Part shown: positions 16,536 through 25,309 of the stretch, one piece after another
How the letters are laid out: every line of letters starts with the position of its first letter
Numbering within the stretch: the first letter of the stretch is position 1
Origin: Parabacteroides timonensis
GTDB lineage: Bacteria; Bacteroidota; Bacteroidia; Bacteroidales; Tannerellaceae
Reading direction: 5' to 3'
Length of the DNA: 64,000 nucleotides
NCBI RefSeq assembly: GCF_900128505.1
Contig: NZ_LT669940.1
Location: 124,001-188,000 of the forward strand
The notes under the pieces: generated by a model
Database searches by the model: none
Told to the model about the DNA's origin: nothing
What the model saw: only the letters and a program-made list of their open reading frames with translations
Made by a program: the position numbers and the translations under genes

Positions 16536-18053
16536 TTAATTTGCTTGTTCTGCCAGTTTCTTTCCTTTCTCGATCACATCTTCAATTGTTCCTACGTTGA
16601 GGAAGGCCTGTTCAGGGATATCGTCCGTTTCACCATCCATGATCATATTGAAACCACGGATCGTGTCTTCGATAGAGACCATAACACCCGGTATACCGGT
16701 GAACTGTTCCGCCACGGCGAAAGGCTGCGACAGGAAACGTTGTACGCGACGGGCACGGTTAACAGTCTGACGGTCTTCGTCCGAAAGTTCTTCCATACCC
16801 AGGATAGAAATGATATCCTGCAGTTCCTTGTTACGTTGAAGGATCTGTTTTACGCGCTGGGCTGTTTCGTAATGTTCCTTTCCAACGACCAGAGGATCGA
16901 GGATACGGGAAGTCGATTCCAACGGGTCGACAGCCGGATAGATACCCAACTCGGTGATTTTACGGCTCAATACGGTGGTGGCATCCAGGTGTGTAAAAGT
17001 AGTTGCCGGTGCCGGGTCTGTCAAGTCGTCGGCAGGAACATAAACCGCCTGTACGGAGGTGATCGAACCTTTCTTTGTCGAGGTGATACGTTCCTGCATG
17101 GCTCCCATTTCGGTAGCCAGTGTCGGTTGATACCCTACCGCTGACGGCATACGTCCCAACAACGCAGAAACTTCGGAACCAGCCTGGGTAAAACGGAATA
17201 TATTATCGATAAAGAACAGGATGTCGCGTGTTTCCCCTTCGGGTGCCAGGTCGCGGAACGACTCGGCGATGGTTAATCCTGACAATGCCACTGACGAACG
17301 CGCTCCGGGCGGTTCGTTCATCTGTCCGAATACCAATGTAGCCTGCGATTTAGCCAGTTCCTCGTGATCTATCTTCGACAGATCCCAGTGCCCGGCTTCC
17401 ATGCTTTCCCTGAACTCTTTGCCGTAGCGGATCACACCCGACTGGATCATTTCACGCAACAGGTCGTTACCTTCGCGGGTACGTTCGCCCACGCCGGCAA
17501 AAACAGAAAAACCGTTGTTCTTTTTAGCAATGTTATTGATAAGTTCCATGATAAGAACCGTCTTACCTACACCGGCTCCTCCGAAAAGACCGATCTTACC
17601 CCCTTTGGAATAAGGTTCCAAAAGATCGATCACTTTAATACCTGTGTAAAGAACGTCTTTACTGGTCGTTAAATCTTCAAACTTCGGTGGTTCACGGTGG
17701 ATGGGGAGAGCTCCTTTACGATCCAGTTCTTCCATCCCGTCGATCGAATCACCGGTAACATTCATCAAACGCCCTTTTACCTGATCGCCAACTGGCATGG
17801 TAATAGGCGAACCGCATGAAACGGCTTCCATTCCTCGCTGCAATCCGTCTGTCGTGTCCATAGCGACTGTACGGACTGTGTTTTCCCCAATATGTTGTTG
17901 TACTTCGACAATCAACGCTTTTCCATTGGGGCGGGCTATCTCCATGGCGTCATGGATGCGGGGTAGTACTACTTTTACTTCTTTTTCGTTATCGAAGTGA
18001 ATATCCACAACCGGCCCGATAACCTGCGAAACATAACCTTTTGTTTCTCCCAT
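16536..18053 (-). CDS. atpD: ATP synthase F1 beta subunit
   Basis: 505 residues; the catalytic subunit. Walker A GGAGVGKT at 158-165, the GERTREGNDL motif with the catalytic Glu, and the DELSEEL-like stretch (here MEELSDEDRQTVNRARR). It is first in the operon, as usual in Bacteroidetes; the promoter must lie in 18054-18180, where I see only an imperfect -7 box. Confidence 0.97.
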   Translation of the reverse strand: MGETKGYVSQVIGPVVDIHFDNEKEVKVVLPRIHDAMEIARPNGKALIVEVQQHIGENTVRTVAMDTTDGLQRGMEAVSCGSPITMPVGDQVKGRLMNVTGDSIDGMEELDRKGALPIHREPPKFEDLTTSKDVLYTGIKVIDLLEPYSKGGKIGLFGGAGVGKTVLIMELINNIAKKNNGFSVFAGVGERTREGNDLLREMIQSGVIRYGKEFRESMEAGHWDLSKIDHEELAKSQATLVFGQMNEPPGARSSVALSGLTIAESFRDLAPEGETRDILFFIDNIFRFTQAGSEVSALLGRMPSAVGYQPTLATEMGAMQERITSTKKGSITSVQAVYVPADDLTDPAPATTFTHLDATTVLSRKITELGIYPAVDPLESTSRILDPLVVGKEHYETAQRVKQILQRNKELQDIISILGMEELSDEDRQTVNRARRVQRFLSQPFAVAEQFTGIPGVMVSIEDTIRGFNMIMDGETDDIPEQAFLNVGTIEDVIEKGKKLAEQAN

Positions 18054-18224
18054 ACAATTCTAATTAACCTTTTCAATCTGTTTTCAAGGTTGCAATATTA
18101 CGAAAACAACCCGCCGGAAACCAGAACATATTACTTTTTGGGCTTTTTTGCATTTAGTTAAACTTTAAACTATTTTTGGGTATGTACCTAAATAGACCAA
18201 TAACTTTTGGATATGGAACAATTT

Positions 18225-18253
18225 GGATCAACATTCCCGTCGAATGTTGATCC
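18225..18253 (-). terminator. Perfect 12-bp hairpin between the exporter and the atp operon
   Basis: GGATCAACATTC (18225-18236), 5-nt loop, GAATGTTGATCC (18242-18253). It lies after the 3' end of the ThrE-like gene and could end that transcript, although the following tract on the minus strand (AAATTGTT) is a weak U-run. The rest of 18054-18338 holds no gene. Confidence 0.5.
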
Positions 18254-18338
18254 ATAACTGATCTTTTTTGGTTTCAATCTAATGTGGGACGGATTTGTTT
18301 CTTGTGTTTCTCTTTGTTAAAAAATATACTTATTTATC

Positions 18339-19676
18339 TTACCATTCAAGAAATTTTCCACGTTGCCGGCGTTTCTCCAACTCTTCCTGCAGATACCGTT
18401 TACGATCTTTGGCGATGTATTGGCGGGCAAAGATATTCGGAACGGCAACTCCCAGGGAAATACAAAGAATAATAAGTGCCGAATTGATACCGTTGGCAAA
18501 AGCATTAGTCACTTCGCCAATGACCCCATGCATATTGATGAATGCGAGTAAGGAGCGATACATCAGTACTCCCGGAACCATCGGAATGACTGAAGGGATA
18601 GTCAGTACGTGGTTAGGCACATGAAACCAGTGGACTGCTTTTACGGCAAGCAGACTGACAACGAAACTACCCATAAACGAACCGATCACGGGACCATAGC
18701 CCAGTTCAAAATTGACGAAGTTACGGGTACATACGGCGATAATACCCCCTAGGGCTACTACCCAGAGCAGGCGGCGCTGTATATTGAAGATCATAGAAAA
18801 TCCCATGGCGGAAATCGCTGCGGCAATAGCATAAACGAAGTACGTGTCGTGAGGAACCATGCTTAATTCGCTGAACTTATGGTCGATCGATATGTCGTTC
18901 ATTACAAGCAGGCGCATAGCAAAAGCGATACCAAAAGTCATTGCCACTACCATCATGGCAGTATTGGCAGCACGGGTCATTCCGACGAGCAGATGATTAT
19001 CAAGCATATCATCCACGAAATTGATCAGCGGTACTCCCGGCACAATAAACAGGGCGCAAGCCAGCAACGGCTGATAAGGTGTTTCTGACAATCCCGTAAA
19101 AGAAGATGCATAAGCAACGCAGGTGGAAGCGAAAGCGGCAAGTGCGATACTCATATAGACATTTAAGCCGGCCTCGATACAGCGGGCGCGTACCCGGAAA
19201 CCAATAAACGCACTGATGGAAGCAAACAGGAAAGCGATCCAGTCGCAACCGAATAATTTACAGAAGCCCCCGCAGGCAAATCCTGCTCCGATAGCTACGA
19301 TGTAGGGAAGATAGTTTCTGGGTTTGCAAGCAATCTTTTCCAGTTCTTCCTCATATTGGTCCAGAGAATAATCGTCTTCGATGGCGTGCCACGAAAGATC
19401 GCTGATCTGCGAGATCATGGTCATATTGATACCATGTTTTTCACATTTCTGGAATTTGGAGAATGAGTTTCTTTCGTCACTAACATTTACCATGATCATT
19501 GTCCACCGGATATCGAGATGTAATTTCTCTTCCGGTATACCCATAAATGCTGCTACCCGTTTCATGTTCCGTTCAATACGGTTTGTGTCGGCAGCACTTT
19601 CCATCAATAATTTGCCAGTACGAAGCAAAAGGTCGAGTTTGCGTCGTAATAACAATACATCCTTGTCTGTCATCAT
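18339..19676 (-). CDS. ThrE-family threonine/serine exporter-like protein
   Basis: 445 residues. A soluble N-terminal ThrE (DUF1212) domain starts near LDLLLRTGKLLMESAADTNRIE, then about ten membrane segments in two blocks; the second block (from about residue 285) matches the ThrE_2 (DUF3815) half with IPSVIPMVPGVLMYRS. Full-length fused proteins of this type export Thr/Ser in corynebacteria; the substrate here is unproven. A cobalamin riboswitch immediately upstream on the same strand makes it a B12-regulated gene. Confidence 0.85.
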   Translation of the reverse strand: MMTDKDVLLLRRKLDLLLRTGKLLMESAADTNRIERNMKRVAAFMGIPEEKLHLDIRWTMIMVNVSDERNSFSKFQKCEKHGINMTMISQISDLSWHAIEDDYSLDQYEEELEKIACKPRNYLPYIVAIGAGFACGGFCKLFGCDWIAFLFASISAFIGFRVRARCIEAGLNVYMSIALAAFASTCVAYASSFTGLSETPYQPLLACALFIVPGVPLINFVDDMLDNHLLVGMTRAANTAMMVVAMTFGIAFAMRLLVMNDISIDHKFSELSMVPHDTYFVYAIAAAISAMGFSMIFNIQRRLLWVVALGGIIAVCTRNFVNFELGYGPVIGSFMGSFVVSLLAVKAVHWFHVPNHVLTIPSVIPMVPGVLMYRSLLAFINMHGVIGEVTNAFANGINSALIILCISLGVAVPNIFARQYIAKDRKRYLQEELEKRRQRGKFLEW

Positions 19677-19699
19677 TTTTTCTATATTCTAAAATGTTA

Positions 19700-19976
19700 C
19701 ACCTATCCTAACCCACGAGGATATGAGCCTGAACGAACGGCAGGTCTTCTGACTGACTCCTATCCTAAAGCCTTCCCGACGAGATAGTTGATAGTTGACA
19801 GTTGACAGTTTAATTATTCTTTAATCTGTCAACTGTCCTCTGTCAACTGCTTTGCCAGTGGCGTAAGTAGTATTAGGCTGTTAACGGAGCTTCACAGCAG
19901 CGGGACTGTCCGGGATTTACACCCGATTCCCTTTTAATCCGCATTCCCGAATGGGGGTACGGAACCAATTCGGGCG
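19700..19976 (-). promoter_or_regulatory. Cobalamin riboswitch of the ThrE-like gene
   Basis: On the minus strand it carries GGGAATCGGGTGTAAATCCC, GCTGCTGTGAAGCTCCG, GCCACTGGC, GGGAAGGC and GTCAGAAGACCTGCC, and ends in TATCCT-CGTGGGTT-AGGATA about 28 nt before the start codon. Its core is nearly identical to the riboswitches at 4529 and 8718. The variable arm is enlarged by CTGTCAA repeats. The remaining 19977-20137 contains no gene. Confidence 0.95.
19793..19845. repeat. CTGTCAA-heptad hairpin inside a riboswitch arm
   Basis: GACAGTTGACAG (19797-19808) pairs exactly with CTGTCAACTGTC (19826-19837), with further TGTCAACT copies on either side. It occupies the same riboswitch arm as the element at 1012-1063. 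Confidence 0.88.
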
Positions 19977-20137
19977 CGAAGGTACTGATTTTTTTTATAT
20001 CTTCACCCTGAGTTTTGTCTCATTCTGTGTGATAGTTTTCGGTTGAGGGAGGCAAAGCGTATATGCTGCGTAATCGGTGTATCCTGAACCGGAATGAAAT
20101 AAAGAATAAAAAATAAATGTAATTTGTTGTAATTTCG

Positions 20138-20145
20138 TATTTTTG
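20138..20145 (+). promoter_or_regulatory. -7 promoter box for the ECF sigma gene
   Basis: TATTTTTG, 57 nt before the sigma-factor start codon, fits TAnnTTTG. Confidence 0.45.
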
Positions 20146-20201
20146 AGTGATTTAGGATTATAAATAGGATAGGATCACCCATCAAATCAACCTGAAAAAC
20201 A

Positions 20202-20774
20202 ATGAATTATATTGAAAAACAAATGATCGATGGTTTGAGAAATGGCTCAGTTGATGACTTTAATTCTTTGTATTCAATCTATGCCGACTCTCTTTACTCA
20301 TTTTCATTTAAAATGCTAAAGTCAAAAAGTGAAGCGCAGGATATCGTGCAAGATACCTTTTTGAAGATTTGGATAAAACGGGAACAGTTGTCTTCCGAGT
20401 TATCTTTTAAAGCCTATCTGTATACCATCGCCAAGAATAAGATTTTGACGATATTCCAACAGAGGATCAAAGAAATATTACTGGAAGATTTACAAATTCC
20501 GATAGATGAAGATCAGGCCGATGGTACCGATATCGAACAACACATGATTTGCCAGGATATCAAATATAGAATTTACAGTTCTATGTCCAGGCTTCCGGCC
20601 TTACAGGCAAAGATATTAATTATGAGAACAGAAGAGGATCTGTCCACACAAGAAATATCCTCCCGCCTTGATATCCCCCATCAAACAGTTAAGAACAACC
20701 TGACAAAAGCAATGAAAAGTGTTCGTGAAGAACTGAAACGGTTGAGAAGTATCCTGGTTATTTTTCATTTTTAA
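20202..20774 (+). CDS. ECF RNA polymerase sigma factor (FecI-like)
   Basis: 190 residues with sigma region 2 (about 15-80, including KSKSEAQDIVQDTFLKIW) and region 4 (about 125-180, with QEISSRLDIPHQTVKNNLTKAM). It is followed by a FecR-type anti-sigma gene and a SusC receptor with an STN domain, the classic trans-envelope signalling set. It probably drives the SusCD operon when the receptor binds its ligand. Confidence 0.93.
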   Translation: MNYIEKQMIDGLRNGSVDDFNSLYSIYADSLYSFSFKMLKSKSEAQDIVQDTFLKIWIKREQLSSELSFKAYLYTIAKNKILTIFQQRIKEILLEDLQIPIDEDQADGTDIEQHMICQDIKYRIYSSMSRLPALQAKILIMRTEEDLSTQEISSRLDIPHQTVKNNLTKAMKSVREELKRLRSILVIFHF

Positions 20775-20852
20775 TCGGAATATGTTTTGCAACATTGTTT
20801 TTTTGCGGTACAAAATTCCCTTTCCAAGATATATACTATATAAAACGATAAT

Positions 20853-21824
20853 ATGAAAGATCATAAAGACAACATAACGAATGACATCAGAGATTGGATG
20901 AATAATGATGTAGATGCAAAAAAGTTGGATCGCTTAAAATCGCAACTAGGTACAGCCTCTACTGAATCGTTGGATGAAATATTATCTCCGATCTGGGATT
21001 CGTATGATAATGACTCGATTAATGAACGGAGATATCATGTGCAGCAGGAATCCCGTCAGAAAGAGAAGGTCAGAAGACTCAATTATAAATATCGGCGTTT
21101 ACAAATAGCGGCTATACTGATACCGGTTATCATGGTAATGGGTTTTGCTGCACTTTATTGGGGAATGGAAAAACAATCAAATTATTTTGAACTCCAGGCC
21201 CTGAAAGGAGAAAAGTCATTCCTTAACCTGCCTGACCGGAGTAAGGTGTGGATCAACAGCGAATCCAGTTTACGGTATGCATCTGATTTTAATATGGAGG
21301 AGCGGCATTTGTATCTGAAGGGAGAAGGATTCTTTGATGTGGCCCATCAGGTAGGATTACCTTTTACGGTATCTGTCGGTAGCATCAATATTGTAGTTAA
21401 AGGAACAAAATTTAATGTGAAAAGCGATCCGGGAGAGGTCGAAATCGCTTTACTGGAGGGAAAAGTGGATGTATTCCATGACAAGACCCAGCTTATCGCT
21501 TCTCTGCTGCCCAATCAGATTATCAATATAGACACAAACGATCCGCGAAAGTTTACCATACGAAATGAGCGTGGGGAAGATTATGGTATATGGACTCAGA
21601 ATATACTGGTTATCCAGAATGAGAATTTATCTGATATATCGAGAAAGATAGGAAAATGGTATGGCGTGAACATTCGGTTGTTTAATGTAGACCTGGATCA
21701 GAAATATACATTTACAATTAAGACTGAATCTTTGAATGAGACATTGGGCTTGATGAACCAATTAATGTCAATCGATTATTCGGTAAACGGAGAGGAGGTG
21801 GTTATCAGGCAAGACACGAAATAA
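20853..21824 (+). CDS. FecR-family anti-sigma factor
   Basis: 323 residues: a cytoplasmic N-terminus of ~83 residues, one membrane segment (about 84-104), then the periplasmic FecR domain (KSFLNLPDRSKVWINSESSL, VKGTKFNV, LLEGKVDV) and a C-terminal DUF4974-like domain (about 255-323). It would relay the signal from the SusC STN domain to the sigma factor encoded just upstream. Confidence 0.92.
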   Translation: MKDHKDNITNDIRDWMNNDVDAKKLDRLKSQLGTASTESLDEILSPIWDSYDNDSINERRYHVQQESRQKEKVRRLNYKYRRLQIAAILIPVIMVMGFAALYWGMEKQSNYFELQALKGEKSFLNLPDRSKVWINSESSLRYASDFNMEERHLYLKGEGFFDVAHQVGLPFTVSVGSINIVVKGTKFNVKSDPGEVEIALLEGKVDVFHDKTQLIASLLPNQIINIDTNDPRKFTIRNERGEDYGIWTQNILVIQNENLSDISRKIGKWYGVNIRLFNVDLDQKYTFTIKTESLNETLGLMNQLMSIDYSVNGEEVVIRQDTK

Positions 21825-21981
21825 TATAAAAAAGTATGGAGAACCGGCATTCCCCATACTATTGATTGTCATAAGATTGTGCATTTGTCATCTAGCTATT
21901 TTTAGTTAGATAAAAGACCCTTATGTATATCTAAAGGCAAAGGTAGTGAAAAATAATTTGTGAACTTATAAATATTAAACT

Positions 21982-24900
21982 ATGTTTAGAAAATGCCTAT
22001 TATTTGTCTTTTTATTATTCTCAGCAGCTATGCTTTCTCATGCTCAACAGGAAAATATCAGCATAGATAAATCGAATGTAACTGTAAAAGTATTGCTGAC
22101 AGAAATAGGAAAGGCAACCGATTATTCGTTTATGTATAATAATGCAGACGTAAACGAAAATCAAAAGATCAGTTTTAAAGTAGAAAGCCAACCTGTCGAT
22201 GAAGTACTGGAAATGTTGGCTAAACAATTAAGTGTTACCTATCAGATAAACGGGAGACAGGTTATCCTTAAAAAATCAGAGTCTAATACCTTGATAACCG
22301 TTACTGGAAAAATTGTTGATGTCGTTAATAACGAACCGATTATCGGAGCGACCGTACAGCAAACCAACAGTATGACCAATGGGACAGTGAGCGATATAGA
22401 TGGAAACTTTTCATTAAAACTTCCTTCCAACGGCTCTTTTACCGTCTCCTATATGGGATACCTGACCAAGACGATCCAGGTAAAAGGCAAGGCCCGGTTT
22501 ATGGTATATCTGGAAGAAAATTCCGAGTTGCTGGATGAAGTAGTGGTTGTGGGGTACGGTACTCAGAAGAAGGTGAATCTGACCGGTGCCGTAGAAAGTC
22601 TTGATCTGGCGAAAGCCAAAGGACGTGCTTATACCAATGCCAGTGCCATGTTGCAAGGGAATATAACCGGTGCTTTTATCAGCCAGATTTCCGGTCAGCC
22701 GGGAAATGATAATGCCAAGATACAGATCCGTGGTATAGGTACATTCAACAATACAGACCCTTTGATCATTATTGATGGTATGGAGGGTAGTCTCGATGCG
22801 GTTAACCCCAAAGATATCGAATCGGTTTCTGTTTTGAAAGATGCAGCATCCAGTGCGATTTACGGTAACCGTGCGGCGAATGGGGTAGTACTTATCACCA
22901 CCAAAACCGGTGAACTGGATAAAATGAATATCGAATACAATGGATTGTATGGCCTGCAAAAGGCTACTTCTTTGCCGAATGTCCTTAAAGGCATCGATTA
23001 TCTGGAACTGAAGGCTGAAGCTTATCGTAATACCAATAACGCATGGCCGACCTGGTATACCGACGAGTATATGGATAATTATCGTAACCATGTGGACGAA
23101 TATATGTATCCGACAAATTACAGTTGGCTGGACGATACCTATCGCACGGCCCAGATGACGGACCATTATATTGCGATATCCGGAGGTAGTAAGAATCTGA
23201 AATACTCGACATCGGCCGGCTATCTGTATCAGGATGGCATTGTAAAAGGCAATAGTTCGAATAAGTTTACATTCAGAGGGAATGTGACGGCTTTCTTTTT
23301 TGACCAGAAACTGCAGGTAAATGCAACCATCGCTACCCAGAATAAGAAGATTGAAGACCTGGTAGATGGAACATCCAGCGCAATCTATGGCTCCTATGTA
23401 GCACCTCCGACTATTCGTATGACGGTTCCGGGAATCGGTTATAACAATGCCGGATATAGTTTCGGGGCCAGGGATGCCGGAGGCTTTAACCGGACGCGTG
23501 AAACTCCTTTGACCATCAATGCCTCGATCAGTGCGGATCTTTTAAAAGGATTGAATGTTACTGTATATGGGGGTATGGACCGGACTTTCTGGGAAAACAA
23601 GAACTTTAAGCCGACTGTACAGCTGTTCGGTTTGAATGATAACGGAAGCGTGAGTACTCCGCAGCCCCGTAATTCCGAATTATCGCTGAATTCGTCAGAG
23701 TCACAGACGTATGTATTGAACGGCCGTATTAATTATAATTTGACATTGGCCGAAAAACATGCTTTTGCCATTATGGGTGGTTACGAGATGCGGGAATATA
23801 CTTATCATTCCCATTGGATGTCTCGTAAAAAGTTGACGGTCAATATCCCTGAATTCGGGGTGGGTGATCCTGATACACAAGAAAATGGTAGTAGTGCCAA
23901 CGATCTGGCGTGGATGTCGTATTTCGGACGTTTGAACTATACTTTTAACGAACGATATATGCTCGAATTCAATCTGCGTTACGACGGCTCTTCCCGTTTC
24001 ATTGATAAATGGGGACTTTTCCCTTCTGCTTCTGCTGCGTGGCGTATCACGGAAGAACGTTTTATGAAACAGTTCGATTGGCTGAATAATCTGAAGCTTC
24101 GCCTCTCCTGGGGAAGACTGGGAAATGAAAGTATCGGGCAATCCTATGCAGCATCCGATGAACTTAGTTTGAATGGGTTAATGAATTTCAACAATACACT
24201 GGTGGGTATTGCCGCAGTGACTAAACTGGCCAATAAGAAAACATCATGGGAAACAACCGAACAATATAATATCGGGCTGGATGTAGATGTTTTCAACAAG
24301 ATATCGACCAGTCTCGATTATTACATCAAGAATACAAGCGATATTTTGATGCAGGTTCCTGTTTCAAGTACATTGGGGATGACAACGGTACCTTATCAGA
24401 ATGCTGGTAAGATGCGTAACCGTGGACTTGAGATGACTTTGCGCTATAATGACCGCTTCGGAGATGTAGGAACCCAGTTCAGTGTGTCGGCTACCCGTAT
24501 AAAGAATGAAGTAAGAGACTTGGCAGGTAAAGATGAACTTATTATGGGAAATACGATCTGGCGTGTGGGTGAATCTTTCAACTCTTTTTACGGATTGCAG
24601 ACAGAAGGAATCTATCAAAGTCAGGAAGAGATAAATAACCATTTGATCTTCAATGATAGAGGAACGGCCGTCAATCCTTACATGGGGATGACTCCGATGC
24701 CCGGCGATATCCGTTTTAAAGACCAAATCAACGTGGATACCGACGGTGACGGAATACCTGACTCCCGGAATGGGATTATCAATGCAGACGACAAGGTTAT
24801 ACTGGGGCCCTCTTTTCCGAAATGGACGTTCTCCGCGACACTCGGGCTCGATTGGAAAGGATTCGACTTGTCGATCTTCCTGCAAGGTGTTTCGGGAATC

Positions 24901-25302
24901 AAAACGTTGAACCAGGGGATCATTACCGTTCCGTTCCATTCCGGGGATGCCAATGTCGGCGACTGGTATATGGACAGATGGACGCCTGAAAATCCGAGCC
25001 AGACCATACAGCGGCTTTATTCCGATCCTAACCGTTCGGAGATCATATCGGAATATTACTTGGAAAATGCTTCTTATATAAGATGTAAGAGTCTGGATAT
25101 CGGCTATACATTGCCGCGTCATCTATTCAGGAATGTTTTCAGTTCAAATAGTTCGGTGCGTTTCTATGTGTCTATGCAGAACCTGTTCACTATCACCAGT
25201 ATGCGATATGGTTTCGATCCGGAAAAACCGACCAGTACAACGAATACGTTACAGTACCCCCAGTCGAGAATTTATTCATTAGGAGTTAATCTTAAATTTT
25301 AG
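21982..25302 (+). CDS. SusC/RagA TonB-linked receptor with STN signalling domain
   Basis: 1106 residues. Signal peptide 1-21; secretin/TonB short N-terminal (STN) domain about 28-97; CarboxypepD_reg-like domain about 105-190; TonB box LDEVVVVGYGTQKK; plug with GIGTFNNTDPLIIIDG and VLKDAASSAIYGNRAANGV; then a 22-strand-type barrel ending in an aromatic-rich GVNLKF. It imports a glycan or oligosaccharide with the SusD partner 8 nt downstream. The STN domain signals to the FecR/ECF pair. The glycan is unknown. Confidence 0.95.
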   Translation: MFRKCLLFVFLLFSAAMLSHAQQENISIDKSNVTVKVLLTEIGKATDYSFMYNNADVNENQKISFKVESQPVDEVLEMLAKQLSVTYQINGRQVILKKSESNTLITVTGKIVDVVNNEPIIGATVQQTNSMTNGTVSDIDGNFSLKLPSNGSFTVSYMGYLTKTIQVKGKARFMVYLEENSELLDEVVVVGYGTQKKVNLTGAVESLDLAKAKGRAYTNASAMLQGNITGAFISQISGQPGNDNAKIQIRGIGTFNNTDPLIIIDGMEGSLDAVNPKDIESVSVLKDAASSAIYGNRAANGVVLITTKTGELDKMNIEYNGLYGLQKATSLPNVLKGIDYLELKAEAYRNTNNAWPTWYTDEYMDNYRNHVDEYMYPTNYSWLDDTYRTAQMTDHYIAISGGSKNLKYSTSAGYLYQDGIVKGNSSNKFTFRGNVTAFFFDQKLQVNATIATQNKKIEDLVDGTSSAIYGSYVAPPTIRMTVPGIGYNNAGYSFGARDAGGFNRTRETPLTINASISADLLKGLNVTVYGGMDRTFWENKNFKPTVQLFGLNDNGSVSTPQPRNSELSLNSSESQTYVLNGRINYNLTLAEKHAFAIMGGYEMREYTYHSHWMSRKKLTVNIPEFGVGDPDTQENGSSANDLAWMSYFGRLNYTFNERYMLEFNLRYDGSSRFIDKWGLFPSASAAWRITEERFMKQFDWLNNLKLRLSWGRLGNESIGQSYAASDELSLNGLMNFNNTLVGIAAVTKLANKKTSWETTEQYNIGLDVDVFNKISTSLDYYIKNTSDILMQVPVSSTLGMTTVPYQNAGKMRNRGLEMTLRYNDRFGDVGTQFSVSATRIKNEVRDLAGKDELIMGNTIWRVGESFNSFYGLQTEGIYQSQEEINNHLIFNDRGTAVNPYMGMTPMPGDIRFKDQINVDTDGDGIPDSRNGIINADDKVILGPSFPKWTFSATLGLDWKGFDLSIFLQGVSGIKTLNQGIITVPFHSGDANVGDWYMDRWTPENPSQTIQRLYSDPNRSEIISEYYLENASYIRCKSLDIGYTLPRHLFRNVFSSNSSVRFYVSMQNLFTITSMRYGFDPEKPTSTTNTLQYPQSRIYSLGVNLKF

Positions 25303-25309
25303 GAGTCGT

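Noticed and set aside
16356..17144. 262-residue plus-strand ORF
   Set aside because: Shadow of atpC/atpD.
24364..25122. 252-residue minus-strand ORF (and similar ones at 22414-23166 and 30558-31232)
   Set aside because: Antisense to the SusC and putative hydrolase genes; low-complexity composition and no domains.
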